This document shows, piece by piece, positions 1-7,029 of a stretch of DNA of 15,509 nucleotides; position 1 is the stretch's first letter; the number at the start of each line of letters is the position of its first letter. The DNA is from Actinoplanes liguriensis (lineage in GTDB: Bacteria > Actinomycetota > Actinomycetes > Mycobacteriales > Micromonosporaceae). The DNA lies in the NCBI GenBank assembly GCA_000715855.1, contig KL571204.1:71115-86623 (forward strand), in the 5' to 3' direction. The notes below the pieces were generated by a model. It had not been told where the DNA came from. It worked only from the letters and a program-made list of their open reading frames with translations, and did no database searches. A program made the translations under genes and the position numbers.

Positions 1-2
1 AG

Positions 3-21
3 AGATGTGTATAAGAGACAG
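3..21 (+). other. Nextera/Tn5 mosaic-end adapter remnant (not genomic)
   Basis: The bases AGATGTGTATAAGAGACAG are the 19-bp Tn5 mosaic end carried by Nextera adapters. They sit at the extreme left edge, so this is untrimmed library sequence at a contig end. Bases 1-2 match neither standard adapter arm and may be sequencing error. Genomic sequence should be taken to begin at 22. Translating through it gives the well-known artefact residues MCIRDR, which could be fused wrongly to a downstream gene. Confidence 0.96.
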
Positions 22-266
22 AGGTCACGGTGCCGGTCGGGCTGCTGCACCACGGCGCGAGCAACGGCTCGTACGTGGTGCGGGCGCAGGTGTCCACGGC
101 GGACGGTCAGACCGGGCCGGCCGCCGAGAAGGACCTGACCGCGCAACCGGAGATCGCCGGCAGCGTGGTGCTGACCGTCACGCCGCCGGGCAGGTCCACC
201 GCGTACGTCGTGAAAGTGACCCTGCCCGGACATCCGCAGACCCTGCAGTACCGGCTCGAGAGCTAA
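22..266 (+). CDS. C-terminal fragment of an unidentified, probably extracytoplasmic protein (5' truncated)
   Basis: The frame is open from the adapter junction to a TAA stop at 264-266 and gives about 80 residues, beginning VTVPVGLLHHGAS and ending LQYRLES. A GTG at 30 is available but is probably internal, because the preceding codons (V, T) continue the same style. The alternating hydrophobic residues with many Val, Thr, Gly and Pro look like a beta-sandwich domain rather than an enzyme core. There is no membrane helix and no motif I can name. The next gene's ribosome binding site overlaps this stop codon, so the two are co-transcribed. By position it belongs to the polysaccharide operon. 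Family and function cannot be given from this fragment. Confidence 0.6.
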
Positions 267-270
267 AGGA
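265..270 (+). promoter_or_regulatory. Ribosome binding site fixing the deacetylase start
   Basis: AAAGGA lies 7 nt before the GTG at 278 and overlaps the stop of the upstream gene. It decides the start of the deacetylase against the longer open frame that runs back into the adapter. Confidence 0.7.
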
Positions 271-277
271 CCACCAA

Positions 278-1009
278 GTGACGAACTCCCCGAACCCGCC
301 GCGCGTCGTCGTGACCACGAGCTGGGACGACGGGCATCGCCTGGACCCGAAGCTGGCGGACCTGCTGGACCGGTACGGCATCGTCGGCACCTTCTACATC
401 TCCCCGCGCAACATCGAGTTCGCGCCCGGCGACCACCTCGTCCCGCAGGGCGTCCGGGAGCTCGCGCAGCGCCACGAGATCGGCGGGCACACCCTCTCCC
501 ACCAGCGGCTGCCGCTGATCAGCGCGGCCGAGGCGGAGGCGGAGATCCGGGACGGCAAGGACGAGGTCGAGCAGATCCTCGGCGCGGCGGTCAGCACGTT
601 CTGCTACCCGCGGGGCGAGTACGACGCCTCGCACGTCCGGATGGTCAAGGACGCCGGGTTCGGCCTGGCCCGTACCGTGCGCCGGCACTCGCTCGGCGTC
701 GGCGACCCGTTCGAGGCGGTGACCACGGTGAACGCGTACGCGCACCGGGTCGACGTGCCGCAGGTGCTGCGGATGGCCGACCTCAACCCGTTCACGGCCG
801 GCCGGTTGTTCCTGAACTGGGACGACTTCGCGATCGCCTGGTTCGACAAGTGCGTCCGCGAGGGCGGCGTCTACCACCTGTGGGGACACAGCTGGGAGGT
901 CGAGGCCCGGGGCGACTGGGAGCGGCTGGAGCGGGTCCTGCAGTACATCAGCCACCGGCCCGGGGTCGAGTACGTCGCGAACGCCGCGCTGATCCCCAGC
1001 GAGAACTGA
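278..1009 (+). CDS. Polysaccharide deacetylase (NodB homology, CE4-like), cytoplasmic
   Basis: A 243-residue protein with GTG start, a good SD 7 nt upstream and a TGA stop. It carries the NodB-fold metal and catalytic motifs: SWDDGH at residues 15-20 (D17 the likely base, D18 the metal ligand), HTLSH at 71-75 (H71 and H75 metal ligands), YPRGEYD at 110-116 (the RxxxG/Y substrate motif), and a late WGHSWE that fits the C-terminal His motif. Members of this family hydrolyse N- or O-acetyl groups from sugars. No signal peptide or membrane segment is visible, so it should act in the cytoplasm on a nucleotide sugar or lipid-linked intermediate rather than on exported polymer. It precedes four glycosyltransferases with a 4-bp gap to the next gene. 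The family is clear; the substrate is inferred from context. Confidence 0.88.
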   Translation: MTNSPNPPRVVVTTSWDDGHRLDPKLADLLDRYGIVGTFYISPRNIEFAPGDHLVPQGVRELAQRHEIGGHTLSHQRLPLISAAEAEAEIRDGKDEVEQILGAAVSTFCYPRGEYDASHVRMVKDAGFGLARTVRRHSLGVGDPFEAVTTVNAYAHRVDVPQVLRMADLNPFTAGRLFLNWDDFAIAWFDKCVREGGVYHLWGHSWEVEARGDWERLERVLQYISHRPGVEYVANAALIPSEN

Positions 1010-1013
1010 GCCG

Positions 1014-2114
1014 ATGAGCAGCAGCATCACGCAGATCAGCCCGTACTACCCGCCGCACCTGGGCGGGATGGAACGGGTGGTGGAGAGCCTCGCGGTCCGG
1101 CTCGGCCGGGATCACGACGTCACCGTGCTGACCACCACGCTGGGCGCTCCCGGCGAGCCGCGCCGTTCGGCCGACGGCCGGTTGCGGGTCCGCCGGCACC
1201 GCTCGTGGGAGTTCGCGCACACCCCGATCTCGCCCGGCCTGCTGCTCGGGCTGCTCCGCACGCCGCGGGACACGGTCCTGCACCTGCACAGCGCGCACGC
1301 CCTGATCCCGGAGGCGCTGGCGATCCTGGCCCGCCTCCGTGGCCAGCGCTTCCTGCTCCACTTCCACCTGGACGTGGACTCCTCCGGGCCGCTGGGCCGG
1401 CTGCTGCCGTACTACAAGAAGCACTTCTTCGGCCGGGTGATGCGGGCCGCCGCAGGCGTCCTGGTGCTGACCGACAGCCAGGCGGACTTCGTCGCCACGA
1501 CGTACCGGGTGCCGCGCGAGCGGATCCACGTGATCCCGAACGGCGTCGGCGAGGAGCACTTCCGGCCGCCGCGCCGGGCCCGGGCCGCCGGGGAGCCGCT
1601 GCGCCTGCTCTACGTCGGCCGGCTCAGCGTGCAGAAGAACGTCACCCGCCTGCTCGACGCGCTCGCCCGCTGCGCGCAGCCGATCCGGCTCACCGTGATC
1701 GGCGACGGCGAGCAGCGCGAACAGTTGACCGCGCACGCGGCGGCGCTGGGCCTGCGCAACGTCACGTTCGCCGGGTCCCGGCTCGGTGCTGAGCTGCGCG
1801 AGGCGTACGCCGCGGCCGACGCGTTCGTGCTCCCGTCCGACCGCGAGGGCATGCCCCTGGTCGCGCTCGAGGCGATGGCGTCCGGCCTGCCGATCGTGGC
1901 GACCGCGGTGCCCGGCAACATCGAGCTGCTCGGCGGAGTCGGGCTGCTCACCGAACCGGACCCGGCCGCGCTCGCCGTGGGCCTGGACGCGATCGCCGCC
2001 GATGCGGTGCTGTTCGAGCGCCTCGCCGCCCGCAGCTCCGAGGTCGCCGCGTCGTACACCTGGTCGGTGGTCGTGGAGCGGGTGAAGGCCGCCTACTCGA
2101 AGGCTCTGGCATGA
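1014..2114 (+). CDS. GT4 family glycosyltransferase (GT-B fold), first of four
   Basis: A 366-residue protein starting ATG 4 bp after the deacetylase stop; the SD is weak, so translational coupling is likely. The N-terminal Rossmann domain has the glycine-rich acceptor loop PYYPPHLGGMERVV (residues 10-23). The C-terminal domain has LYVGRLSVQKN (200-209, with R203 and K208 as phosphate-binding residues) and a canonical EX7E motif, E278 to E286, in REGMPLVALEAM. This is the retaining GT4 (glycosyl transferases group 1, PF00534) pattern; such enzymes move a sugar from an NDP- or GDP-sugar to a lipid-linked acceptor at the inner membrane face. Its stop overlaps the next start as ATGA. Donor and acceptor cannot be read from sequence. 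Confidence 0.92.
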   Translation: MSSSITQISPYYPPHLGGMERVVESLAVRLGRDHDVTVLTTTLGAPGEPRRSADGRLRVRRHRSWEFAHTPISPGLLLGLLRTPRDTVLHLHSAHALIPEALAILARLRGQRFLLHFHLDVDSSGPLGRLLPYYKKHFFGRVMRAAAGVLVLTDSQADFVATTYRVPRERIHVIPNGVGEEHFRPPRRARAAGEPLRLLYVGRLSVQKNVTRLLDALARCAQPIRLTVIGDGEQREQLTAHAAALGLRNVTFAGSRLGAELREAYAAADAFVLPSDREGMPLVALEAMASGLPIVATAVPGNIELLGGVGLLTEPDPAALAVGLDAIAADAVLFERLAARSSEVAASYTWSVVVERVKAAYSKALA

Positions 2115-4639
2115 CCAGCACCTCAGGTTCTGTCCCGTGGATCGCGCGGGGCTGCGGCGTGGCCCAGCCGGCGCCTGACGGCGGCCGGGCGAAGGCCACA
2201 TACAACCCCGGTATGCGACCTTCGCCCGCCCGACGTCAGCCACCACCTGGACCTCGCCTCGCTGCCACGCGATCCACGGGACAGAACCTGGTCGGCGAGC
2301 GGACCAGGATCATCCACCCGAGCCGGCACCGGTCGAAGGCGCAGGAGGTGCTCGGGCGACTGGGCCGCCGACTCCGGAACCAGTGGCCGCTGCTGCTGGT
2401 CACGCTGCTCGCGGCGCTCGTCGAGATGCTGCCGGTCCCGGTCGTCGTGCACGCGGTGGCCGGGCTCTGGCTGCTGTTCGGCGCCCCGATCGTGCTCGGC
2501 TACCCGCTGGCCGACCGGGTGCTGTCGACCCGCGAGGGCCGGCTGATCCTCGCGATCGGCGGCGCGGTGCTCGCCGACATCGTCGTCGCGCTGCTGGTCA
2601 ACACGGTGCTGCCGTGGGCCGGCGTGGTGCGGCCGCTCACCCGGATCCCGCTGACCTGGGCGTCGGTGCTGCTGATCGTGGTGCTCGCCGCGCTGTCGCC
2701 GTCGCCCGCGCGCTGGGTCCGCCCGCGGATGATGCCGGGCCTCGCGCCGGTGCTCTACCTGGGCGCGCTCGCCGTGGTGCTCTCGGTCGCCGCGCCGATC
2801 CGGCTCAACAACGGGCTCGGCAGCGGGGCCGCGATCGCCGCGCTGCTCGCCGTGGGCGCGCTGATCACCTGGCTGTTCGTGCGCCGGCGGCGGCACCTGC
2901 CGGCGGTCACCGGCGCCGGGATCTTCTTCGTCGCGCTGTCGCTGCTGCTGATCACCTCGCTGCGCGGCTGGTACATCACCGGTCACGACATCCAGCGCGA
3001 GTACGGCGTCTTCCAGCTCACCAACACGACCGGGCACTGGAGCATCGCGGCGTTCCGGGACGCGTACAACGCCTGCCTGAGCATCAACCTGTTCCCGACG
3101 TCGATCACGCAGCTCACCGGCATCTCCGGGATCTACGTCTTCAAGGTGATCATCCCGGTCCTGTTCGCGGTCGCGCCGGTGGCGCTCTACCGGACCGTCC
3201 GGCACACCGCGCCGCAGTCGATCGCGGTGCTCTCCGCGGTCTACTTCGTGGCCTTCCCGACGTACTTCACCGACATGGCCTTCCTGGGACGACAGGAGAT
3301 CGCGTTCCTGCTGCTCGGCTGCCTGCTGCTCCTGCTGGCCGACCCGGGCCGGCCGCTGCGGGACCGCCGGATCGTGAGCGCGGTGCTGCTGGTCGGGATC
3401 GTGCTGTCGCACTACTCCACGACGTACGTAATCTTGGGAATTTTCGGTTTGGCCTGGTTCCTGGGTCTGGTCTGGCGGCTGGTCGCGCGGCGGCGTGGCA
3501 GCTTCGGCCGGTTCTCCGCGCCCAAGTTGGTGACCTGGTGGATGATCGTGGTCGGCGCGGTCGCGGCCGTGCTCTGGACCGGCCCGGCCACCAACACCGG
3601 TGACCAGGCCCGGATCACCGCCACCGCGACGGTGCTGGAGCTGTTCGGGAAGAAGTCCGCGACCGGCTCCTCGGACACCGCCTACAGCCTCTTCGGCGGT
3701 GAGAAGATCACCACGGCGGACCGGCTCACCGAGTACGCCGAGGAGACCGCGGCCCAGACCGTGCAGGCCCGCGCCGACGGCGAATACCTGCCGCTGAGCA
3801 CTGTCGACAAATACCCGGTCACCGCCGCCGAGCAGACCGACATGCCGCTGACCACGATCGGCGAGGCGCTCGCGAAGACCGGCCTGGACGTGGCCGGCCT
3901 GAACACCCTGATCCGGCTCTCGGTCGCCCGGCTGCTGCAGGTCCTGCTGCTGGCCGGCATGATCCTGGCCGTGCTCGCCCGGCGCCGGCCGGTGTTCCGG
4001 GCCACCTCCGACCAGCTGCTGCTGAGCCTGGGCGCGCTCGGCCTGATCGCGGTCCTCACCGTGCTGCCCGAGCTCTCCGTCGACTACGGCGTGCTGCGCG
4101 CGTTCCAGCAGGGCCTCTTCTTCTTCGCGCCGTTCATCGCGGGCGCTTCCGTGTGGATCTTCCGATGGGCCGGGAAACGGGCCACCGGGCTGGCCTTCGG
4201 GATGGTCCTGGTGCTCTTCCTGGACCTGGTCGGTGTGGTGCCCAAGCTGCTCGGCGGCTATCCGCCACAGCTGCACCTGGCGAACGCCGGGCAGTACTAC
4301 GACATCTACTACCTGCACCCGGAGGAACGGGCCGCGATCAACTGGGTCCAGGACCACGCGTCTGAAGTGGACCGGGACCAGGTGCAGTCCGAGGTCCAGA
4401 CCGACCGGTACACGTTCGGCCGGACCCAGAGCATGTTGTCCGGCCGGGCCGCCAACGACATCTACCCGACGCTGGTCGGCGCGGACACGTACGTCTTCCT
4501 CGGCTTCACCACGGTCCGCAAGGACGAGGCGACCATGTTCTACCGCGGCGACCTGGTCACCTACCGCTACCCGACCGGGCTCCTCGACGCCACCAAGAAC
4601 AAGATCTACGCCAGCGAGGGCTCCGAGGTGTACCGATGA
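2111..4639 (+). CDS. DUF2206-type polytopic membrane protein, probable GT-C glycosyltransferase or polymerase
   Basis: An 842-residue frame whose ATG overlaps the previous stop (ATGA). Roughly 16 hydrophobic helices begin near residue 92. After helix 7 comes ITGHDIQREY, with H292, D293 and E297 in an outer loop, then conserved-looking blocks (NLFPTSIT, FKVIIPVLF, LGRQEIAFLL) that I recognise from DUF2206 proteins. GT-C enzymes place catalytic acidic residues in such a loop, and the substrate would be a polyprenyl-phosphate sugar. A C-terminal extracytoplasmic tail ends GSEVYR. Oddity: residues about 5-60 are encoded by the 167-bp palindrome and are Pro/Arg-rich, unlike a normal N-terminus. 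An in-frame GTG at 2348, with GAAGG 8 nt upstream, would give a cleaner start (MLGRLGRRLRNQWPLLL). Membrane location is sure, the family fairly sure, the reaction inferred. Confidence 0.82.
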   Translation: MTSTSGSVPWIARGCGVAQPAPDGGRAKATYNPGMRPSPARRQPPPGPRLAATRSTGQNLVGERTRIIHPSRHRSKAQEVLGRLGRRLRNQWPLLLVTLLAALVEMLPVPVVVHAVAGLWLLFGAPIVLGYPLADRVLSTREGRLILAIGGAVLADIVVALLVNTVLPWAGVVRPLTRIPLTWASVLLIVVLAALSPSPARWVRPRMMPGLAPVLYLGALAVVLSVAAPIRLNNGLGSGAAIAALLAVGALITWLFVRRRRHLPAVTGAGIFFVALSLLLITSLRGWYITGHDIQREYGVFQLTNTTGHWSIAAFRDAYNACLSINLFPTSITQLTGISGIYVFKVIIPVLFAVAPVALYRTVRHTAPQSIAVLSAVYFVAFPTYFTDMAFLGRQEIAFLLLGCLLLLLADPGRPLRDRRIVSAVLLVGIVLSHYSTTYVILGIFGLAWFLGLVWRLVARRRGSFGRFSAPKLVTWWMIVVGAVAAVLWTGPATNTGDQARITATATVLELFGKKSATGSSDTAYSLFGGEKITTADRLTEYAEETAAQTVQARADGEYLPLSTVDKYPVTAAEQTDMPLTTIGEALAKTGLDVAGLNTLIRLSVARLLQVLLLAGMILAVLARRRPVFRATSDQLLLSLGALGLIAVLTVLPELSVDYGVLRAFQQGLFFFAPFIAGASVWIFRWAGKRATGLAFGMVLVLFLDLVGVVPKLLGGYPPQLHLANAGQYYDIYYLHPEERAAINWVQDHASEVDRDQVQSEVQTDRYTFGRTQSMLSGRAANDIYPTLVGADTYVFLGFTTVRKDEATMFYRGDLVTYRYPTGLLDATKNKIYASEGSEVYR
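2124..2290. repeat. 167-bp imperfect palindrome (two 80-bp arms, 7-nt loop)
   Basis: The left arm (2124-2203) and the reverse complement of the right arm (2211-2290) align without gaps over 80 bp. By hand count 64 positions match. The outer 23 bp of each arm are perfect complements (2124-2146 with 2268-2290) and the inner loop is 2204-2210. No transposase or obvious target-site duplication is seen. It lies just inside the 5' end of the DUF2206 gene and has no in-frame stop. The form fits a miniature inverted-repeat element or a large palindromic repeat family. In RNA it would form a very stable hairpin next to the start codon. Confidence 0.93.
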
Positions 4640-5736
4640 CACGGGTCCTGCTGGTCAGCCACTACTTTCCGCCGCATCTCGGTGGCATCGAGAACGTGGT
4701 CGCCGAGCAGGCCCGCCACCTGGCCGCGGCCGGCGCCGACGTGATGGTGCTGACCAGCGGCCGGCCCGGCGGGATCGAGCAGCTCGGCGAGCGCGTCCGG
4801 GTGCTGCGTGTGCCGGCCTGGGACGGCCTGCAGGAGCGGGCCGGGATCCCGTTCCCGGTGCCCGGGCCGCGGCTGCTGACCTCGGCGGTGCGCTGGGCGC
4901 GCTGGGCGGACGTGATCCACGTGCACGACGGGGCGTATCTGACCTCGTGGGCGGCCGGCCTCGCGTCGGTCGTGACCGGCACTCCGATGGTGATGCATCA
5001 GCACGTGGCGATCGTCGACCACCCGTCGACCGTGGTGCGGCTCGTCCAGCAGGCCGTGTGGGGCACCGCCGGTCGGCTGATGCTGCGCCGCGCGAAGCGG
5101 GTGTTCGTCCTCAACGACACGGTCGCCGGTTTCGTCCAGCGCTATGGCGGCCGGGTCGAGCACCTGCCGAACGGCGTCGACACCACCCTGTTCACGCCCC
5201 TCGGTGACCGAGACCTGGCCCGCAAGCGGCTGGGACTCCCGGCGGACCGCGTGCTCGTGCTCTTCGCCGGCCGGCTGGTGCCCAAGAAGGGCTACAACCT
5301 GCTGATCGAGGCCGCCGGCCCGGAGTACGACCTGGTCTTCGCGGGCGAGGGCCACGAGGGGGTGCCCGCCGACCGTCCCGGCGTGCGCCACCTCGGCCGG
5401 CTCGACCCGGCCGGGCTCGCCGACGCGTACCGGGCTTGTGACGTCTTCGCCCTGCCGTCGACCTCGGAGGGCTTTCCGCTGACCGTGCAGGAGGCGATGG
5501 CCTGCGGCCTGCCGGTGGTGACCACCGACGACCCGGGCTACGCCTCCTACCGGCTCGACCGTGAGCAGGTCCGGCTGCTGTCCCGGGACGCCGCGGCGAT
5601 CCGGGGGACTTTGACCGAGCTGGCCGGCGACCCGGCGCTCCGGGAGCGGATGGGCCGCTGGTCGCACGCCTACGCCACCGGCAGCTTCTCCTGGCCGGCC
5701 CACGCCGCGACGCTGCTCGGCAGGTATCGGGCATGA
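4636..5736 (+). CDS. GT4 family glycosyltransferase, second of four
   Basis: A 366-residue GT-B protein whose ATG overlaps the DUF2206 stop (ATGA). The N-terminal loop HYFPPHLGGIENVV is close to that of the first glycosyltransferase. The donor-binding domain has LFAGRLVPKKGY (R213, K217, K218) and the EX7E motif E278 to E286 in SEGFPLTVQEAM. HLPNGVD follows the domain linker as usual in GT4 enzymes. No signal peptide or membrane helix is present, so it is a cytosolic or membrane-associated enzyme adding a sugar to the lipid-linked repeat unit. Its stop overlaps the flippase start. Its similarity to the 1014-2114 gene in length and motif spacing suggests old duplication. The sugar specificity is unknown. 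Confidence 0.92.
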   Translation: MTRVLLVSHYFPPHLGGIENVVAEQARHLAAAGADVMVLTSGRPGGIEQLGERVRVLRVPAWDGLQERAGIPFPVPGPRLLTSAVRWARWADVIHVHDGAYLTSWAAGLASVVTGTPMVMHQHVAIVDHPSTVVRLVQQAVWGTAGRLMLRRAKRVFVLNDTVAGFVQRYGGRVEHLPNGVDTTLFTPLGDRDLARKRLGLPADRVLVLFAGRLVPKKGYNLLIEAAGPEYDLVFAGEGHEGVPADRPGVRHLGRLDPAGLADAYRACDVFALPSTSEGFPLTVQEAMACGLPVVTTDDPGYASYRLDREQVRLLSRDAAAIRGTLTELAGDPALRERMGRWSHAYATGSFSWPAHAATLLGRYRA

Positions 5737-7028
5737 GCGGCGCGCATGTCATGCCGCGGATTCCGCTGCGCGTCCGGATCGGCGACCTGCGGTCCGACCC
5801 GCTCGTCCTGAACTCGGCGTTCCTGATGCTGACCACGGTGCTCGGCGCGGGCTCCGGGTTCCTGTTCTGGCTGATCGTCGCCCGGCTCTACCCCACCGCG
5901 GAGGTCGGCCGCGCGTCCTCGCTGCTCTCCAGCGTTGCGCTGCTCTCGTACTTCAGCCTGTTCGGGTTCAGCACCGCCCTGGTCCGCTTCTTGCCGATCA
6001 GCCGGAACCGGGCCGAGGACACCGGCACCGCGATCTCCGCGGTCTCGGTGTGCAGCATCGTGGTCAACCTCGGTTACGTCGTGATCGGCCCCTGGCTCGC
6101 CCACGACCTGGGGTTCATCCGCGACTCGCTCACCCACGTGCTGCTCTTCACGCTTCTCGCCGGGGGCGCCGCGGTCAACCTGCTGACCGACTCGATCTTC
6201 GTGGCGGAGCGGGCCACCAAGGCGAACCTGCTGATCAACGGCGTCCTGATGAGCGTCGCCAAACTGGCGTTGCCGGCCGTGGCGGTCAGCTTCGGCTCGT
6301 TCGGCATCTTCGCGGCCAGCGGTGTCGCCTCCACGCTCGCCGCGGTCGTCAGCATCGTGGTGATCCGCCGCCACCTGCACATCCGGGTGCGTGCCCGGAT
6401 CTCCTGGGCCGCGCTGCGCAACATGATCAGCTACTCGCTGAGCACCTACCTCTCCGGCACCCTGAACCTGATCCCGCAGATCGCCCTGCCGATCATCGTG
6501 CTGCACCAGCTCGGCCCGGTCGTCGCGGCGGTCTACTTCGTCGCCTTCCAGATCTCGAACATGGTCAGCTCGGCGTCGTACGCGATCGGCGAGTCCCTCT
6601 TCGCCGAAGGCTCCCACGAGAGCCGCTCGCTGCGGGCGCTCGCCGCGCGCTCGGCCGGCCTGATGCTGGCGGTGACCGGCACCGCCGTAGTCCTCGTGAT
6701 CGCGCTGACCCAGCCGATCCTGAGGTTGTTCGGCGCGGACTACGCGGACACCGGCGCCACGACGCTGATCCTGTTCACCGTCTCGTCGCTGGCGGTCGCG
6801 TTCAACACCTGGGCCAGCTTCCTGTGCCGGGTGACCGGGCAGTTGCAGGCGCTCGTGGTCGCGAACGTCGCGTACCTGATCACGGTGATCGGGGTGGCCC
6901 TCTGGATGGTGCCGCACGGGTTGACCTGGGCGGCGATCGCGTGGGGCGCGGGCAACCTGGTCAGCGGCCTGGTGGCCGGGATCGCCCTGCTGGGTCCACC
7001 GTTCGGCAACGTGAACTGGAACGAGTGA
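5733..7028 (+). CDS. Wzx-like oligosaccharide flippase / polysaccharide export membrane protein
   Basis: A 431-residue protein made almost wholly of hydrophobic helices (about 12). It starts at an ATG overlapping the previous stop; another Met at residue 7 is possible. The first helix is preceded by LVLNSAFLMLTT, and the helix pair FLFWLIVARLYPTAEVG with ASSLLSSVALLSYFSLFGFSTALVRFLP gives the typical start of the polysaccharide biosynthesis/MATE-like flippase families (PF01943/PF13440), in which 'GR' and the later Leu-rich helices are conserved. It should move the undecaprenyl-linked oligosaccharide across the plasma membrane. Neighbours on both sides are cytoplasmic glycosyltransferases, as expected of a Wzx-dependent pathway. 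Assignment to the MOP superfamily is confident; a specific substrate is not inferable. Confidence 0.87.
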   Translation: MSGAHVMPRIPLRVRIGDLRSDPLVLNSAFLMLTTVLGAGSGFLFWLIVARLYPTAEVGRASSLLSSVALLSYFSLFGFSTALVRFLPISRNRAEDTGTAISAVSVCSIVVNLGYVVIGPWLAHDLGFIRDSLTHVLLFTLLAGGAAVNLLTDSIFVAERATKANLLINGVLMSVAKLALPAVAVSFGSFGIFAASGVASTLAAVVSIVVIRRHLHIRVRARISWAALRNMISYSLSTYLSGTLNLIPQIALPIIVLHQLGPVVAAVYFVAFQISNMVSSASYAIGESLFAEGSHESRSLRALAARSAGLMLAVTGTAVVLVIALTQPILRLFGADYADTGATTLILFTVSSLAVAFNTWASFLCRVTGQLQALVVANVAYLITVIGVALWMVPHGLTWAAIAWGAGNLVSGLVAGIALLGPPFGNVNWNE

Positions 7029-7029
7029 C

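Noticed and set aside
5..277. A longer open frame starting MCIRDRG that continues into the deacetylase
   Set aside because: Its first codons are the Nextera adapter, it overlaps a real gene end at 22-266, and a good SD plus GTG at 278 fits the NodB domain start.
948..2246. A 432-codon minus-strand frame starting within the palindrome
   Set aside because: Shadow of the first glycosyltransferase gene, with low-complexity composition. Its first residues resemble the plus-strand N-terminus only because the palindrome reads the same on both strands.
2124..2290. Palindrome as a complete insertion sequence
   Set aside because: It is too short for a transposase gene, and no target-site duplication could be read at its edges.
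2123..4642. An 839-codon open frame on the minus strand, antisense to the DUF2206 gene
   Set aside because: Its translation is Arg/Gln/Asp/Gly-rich with no domain, as expected for a mirror frame of a high-GC gene. The plus-strand protein has coherent helices and conserved motifs.
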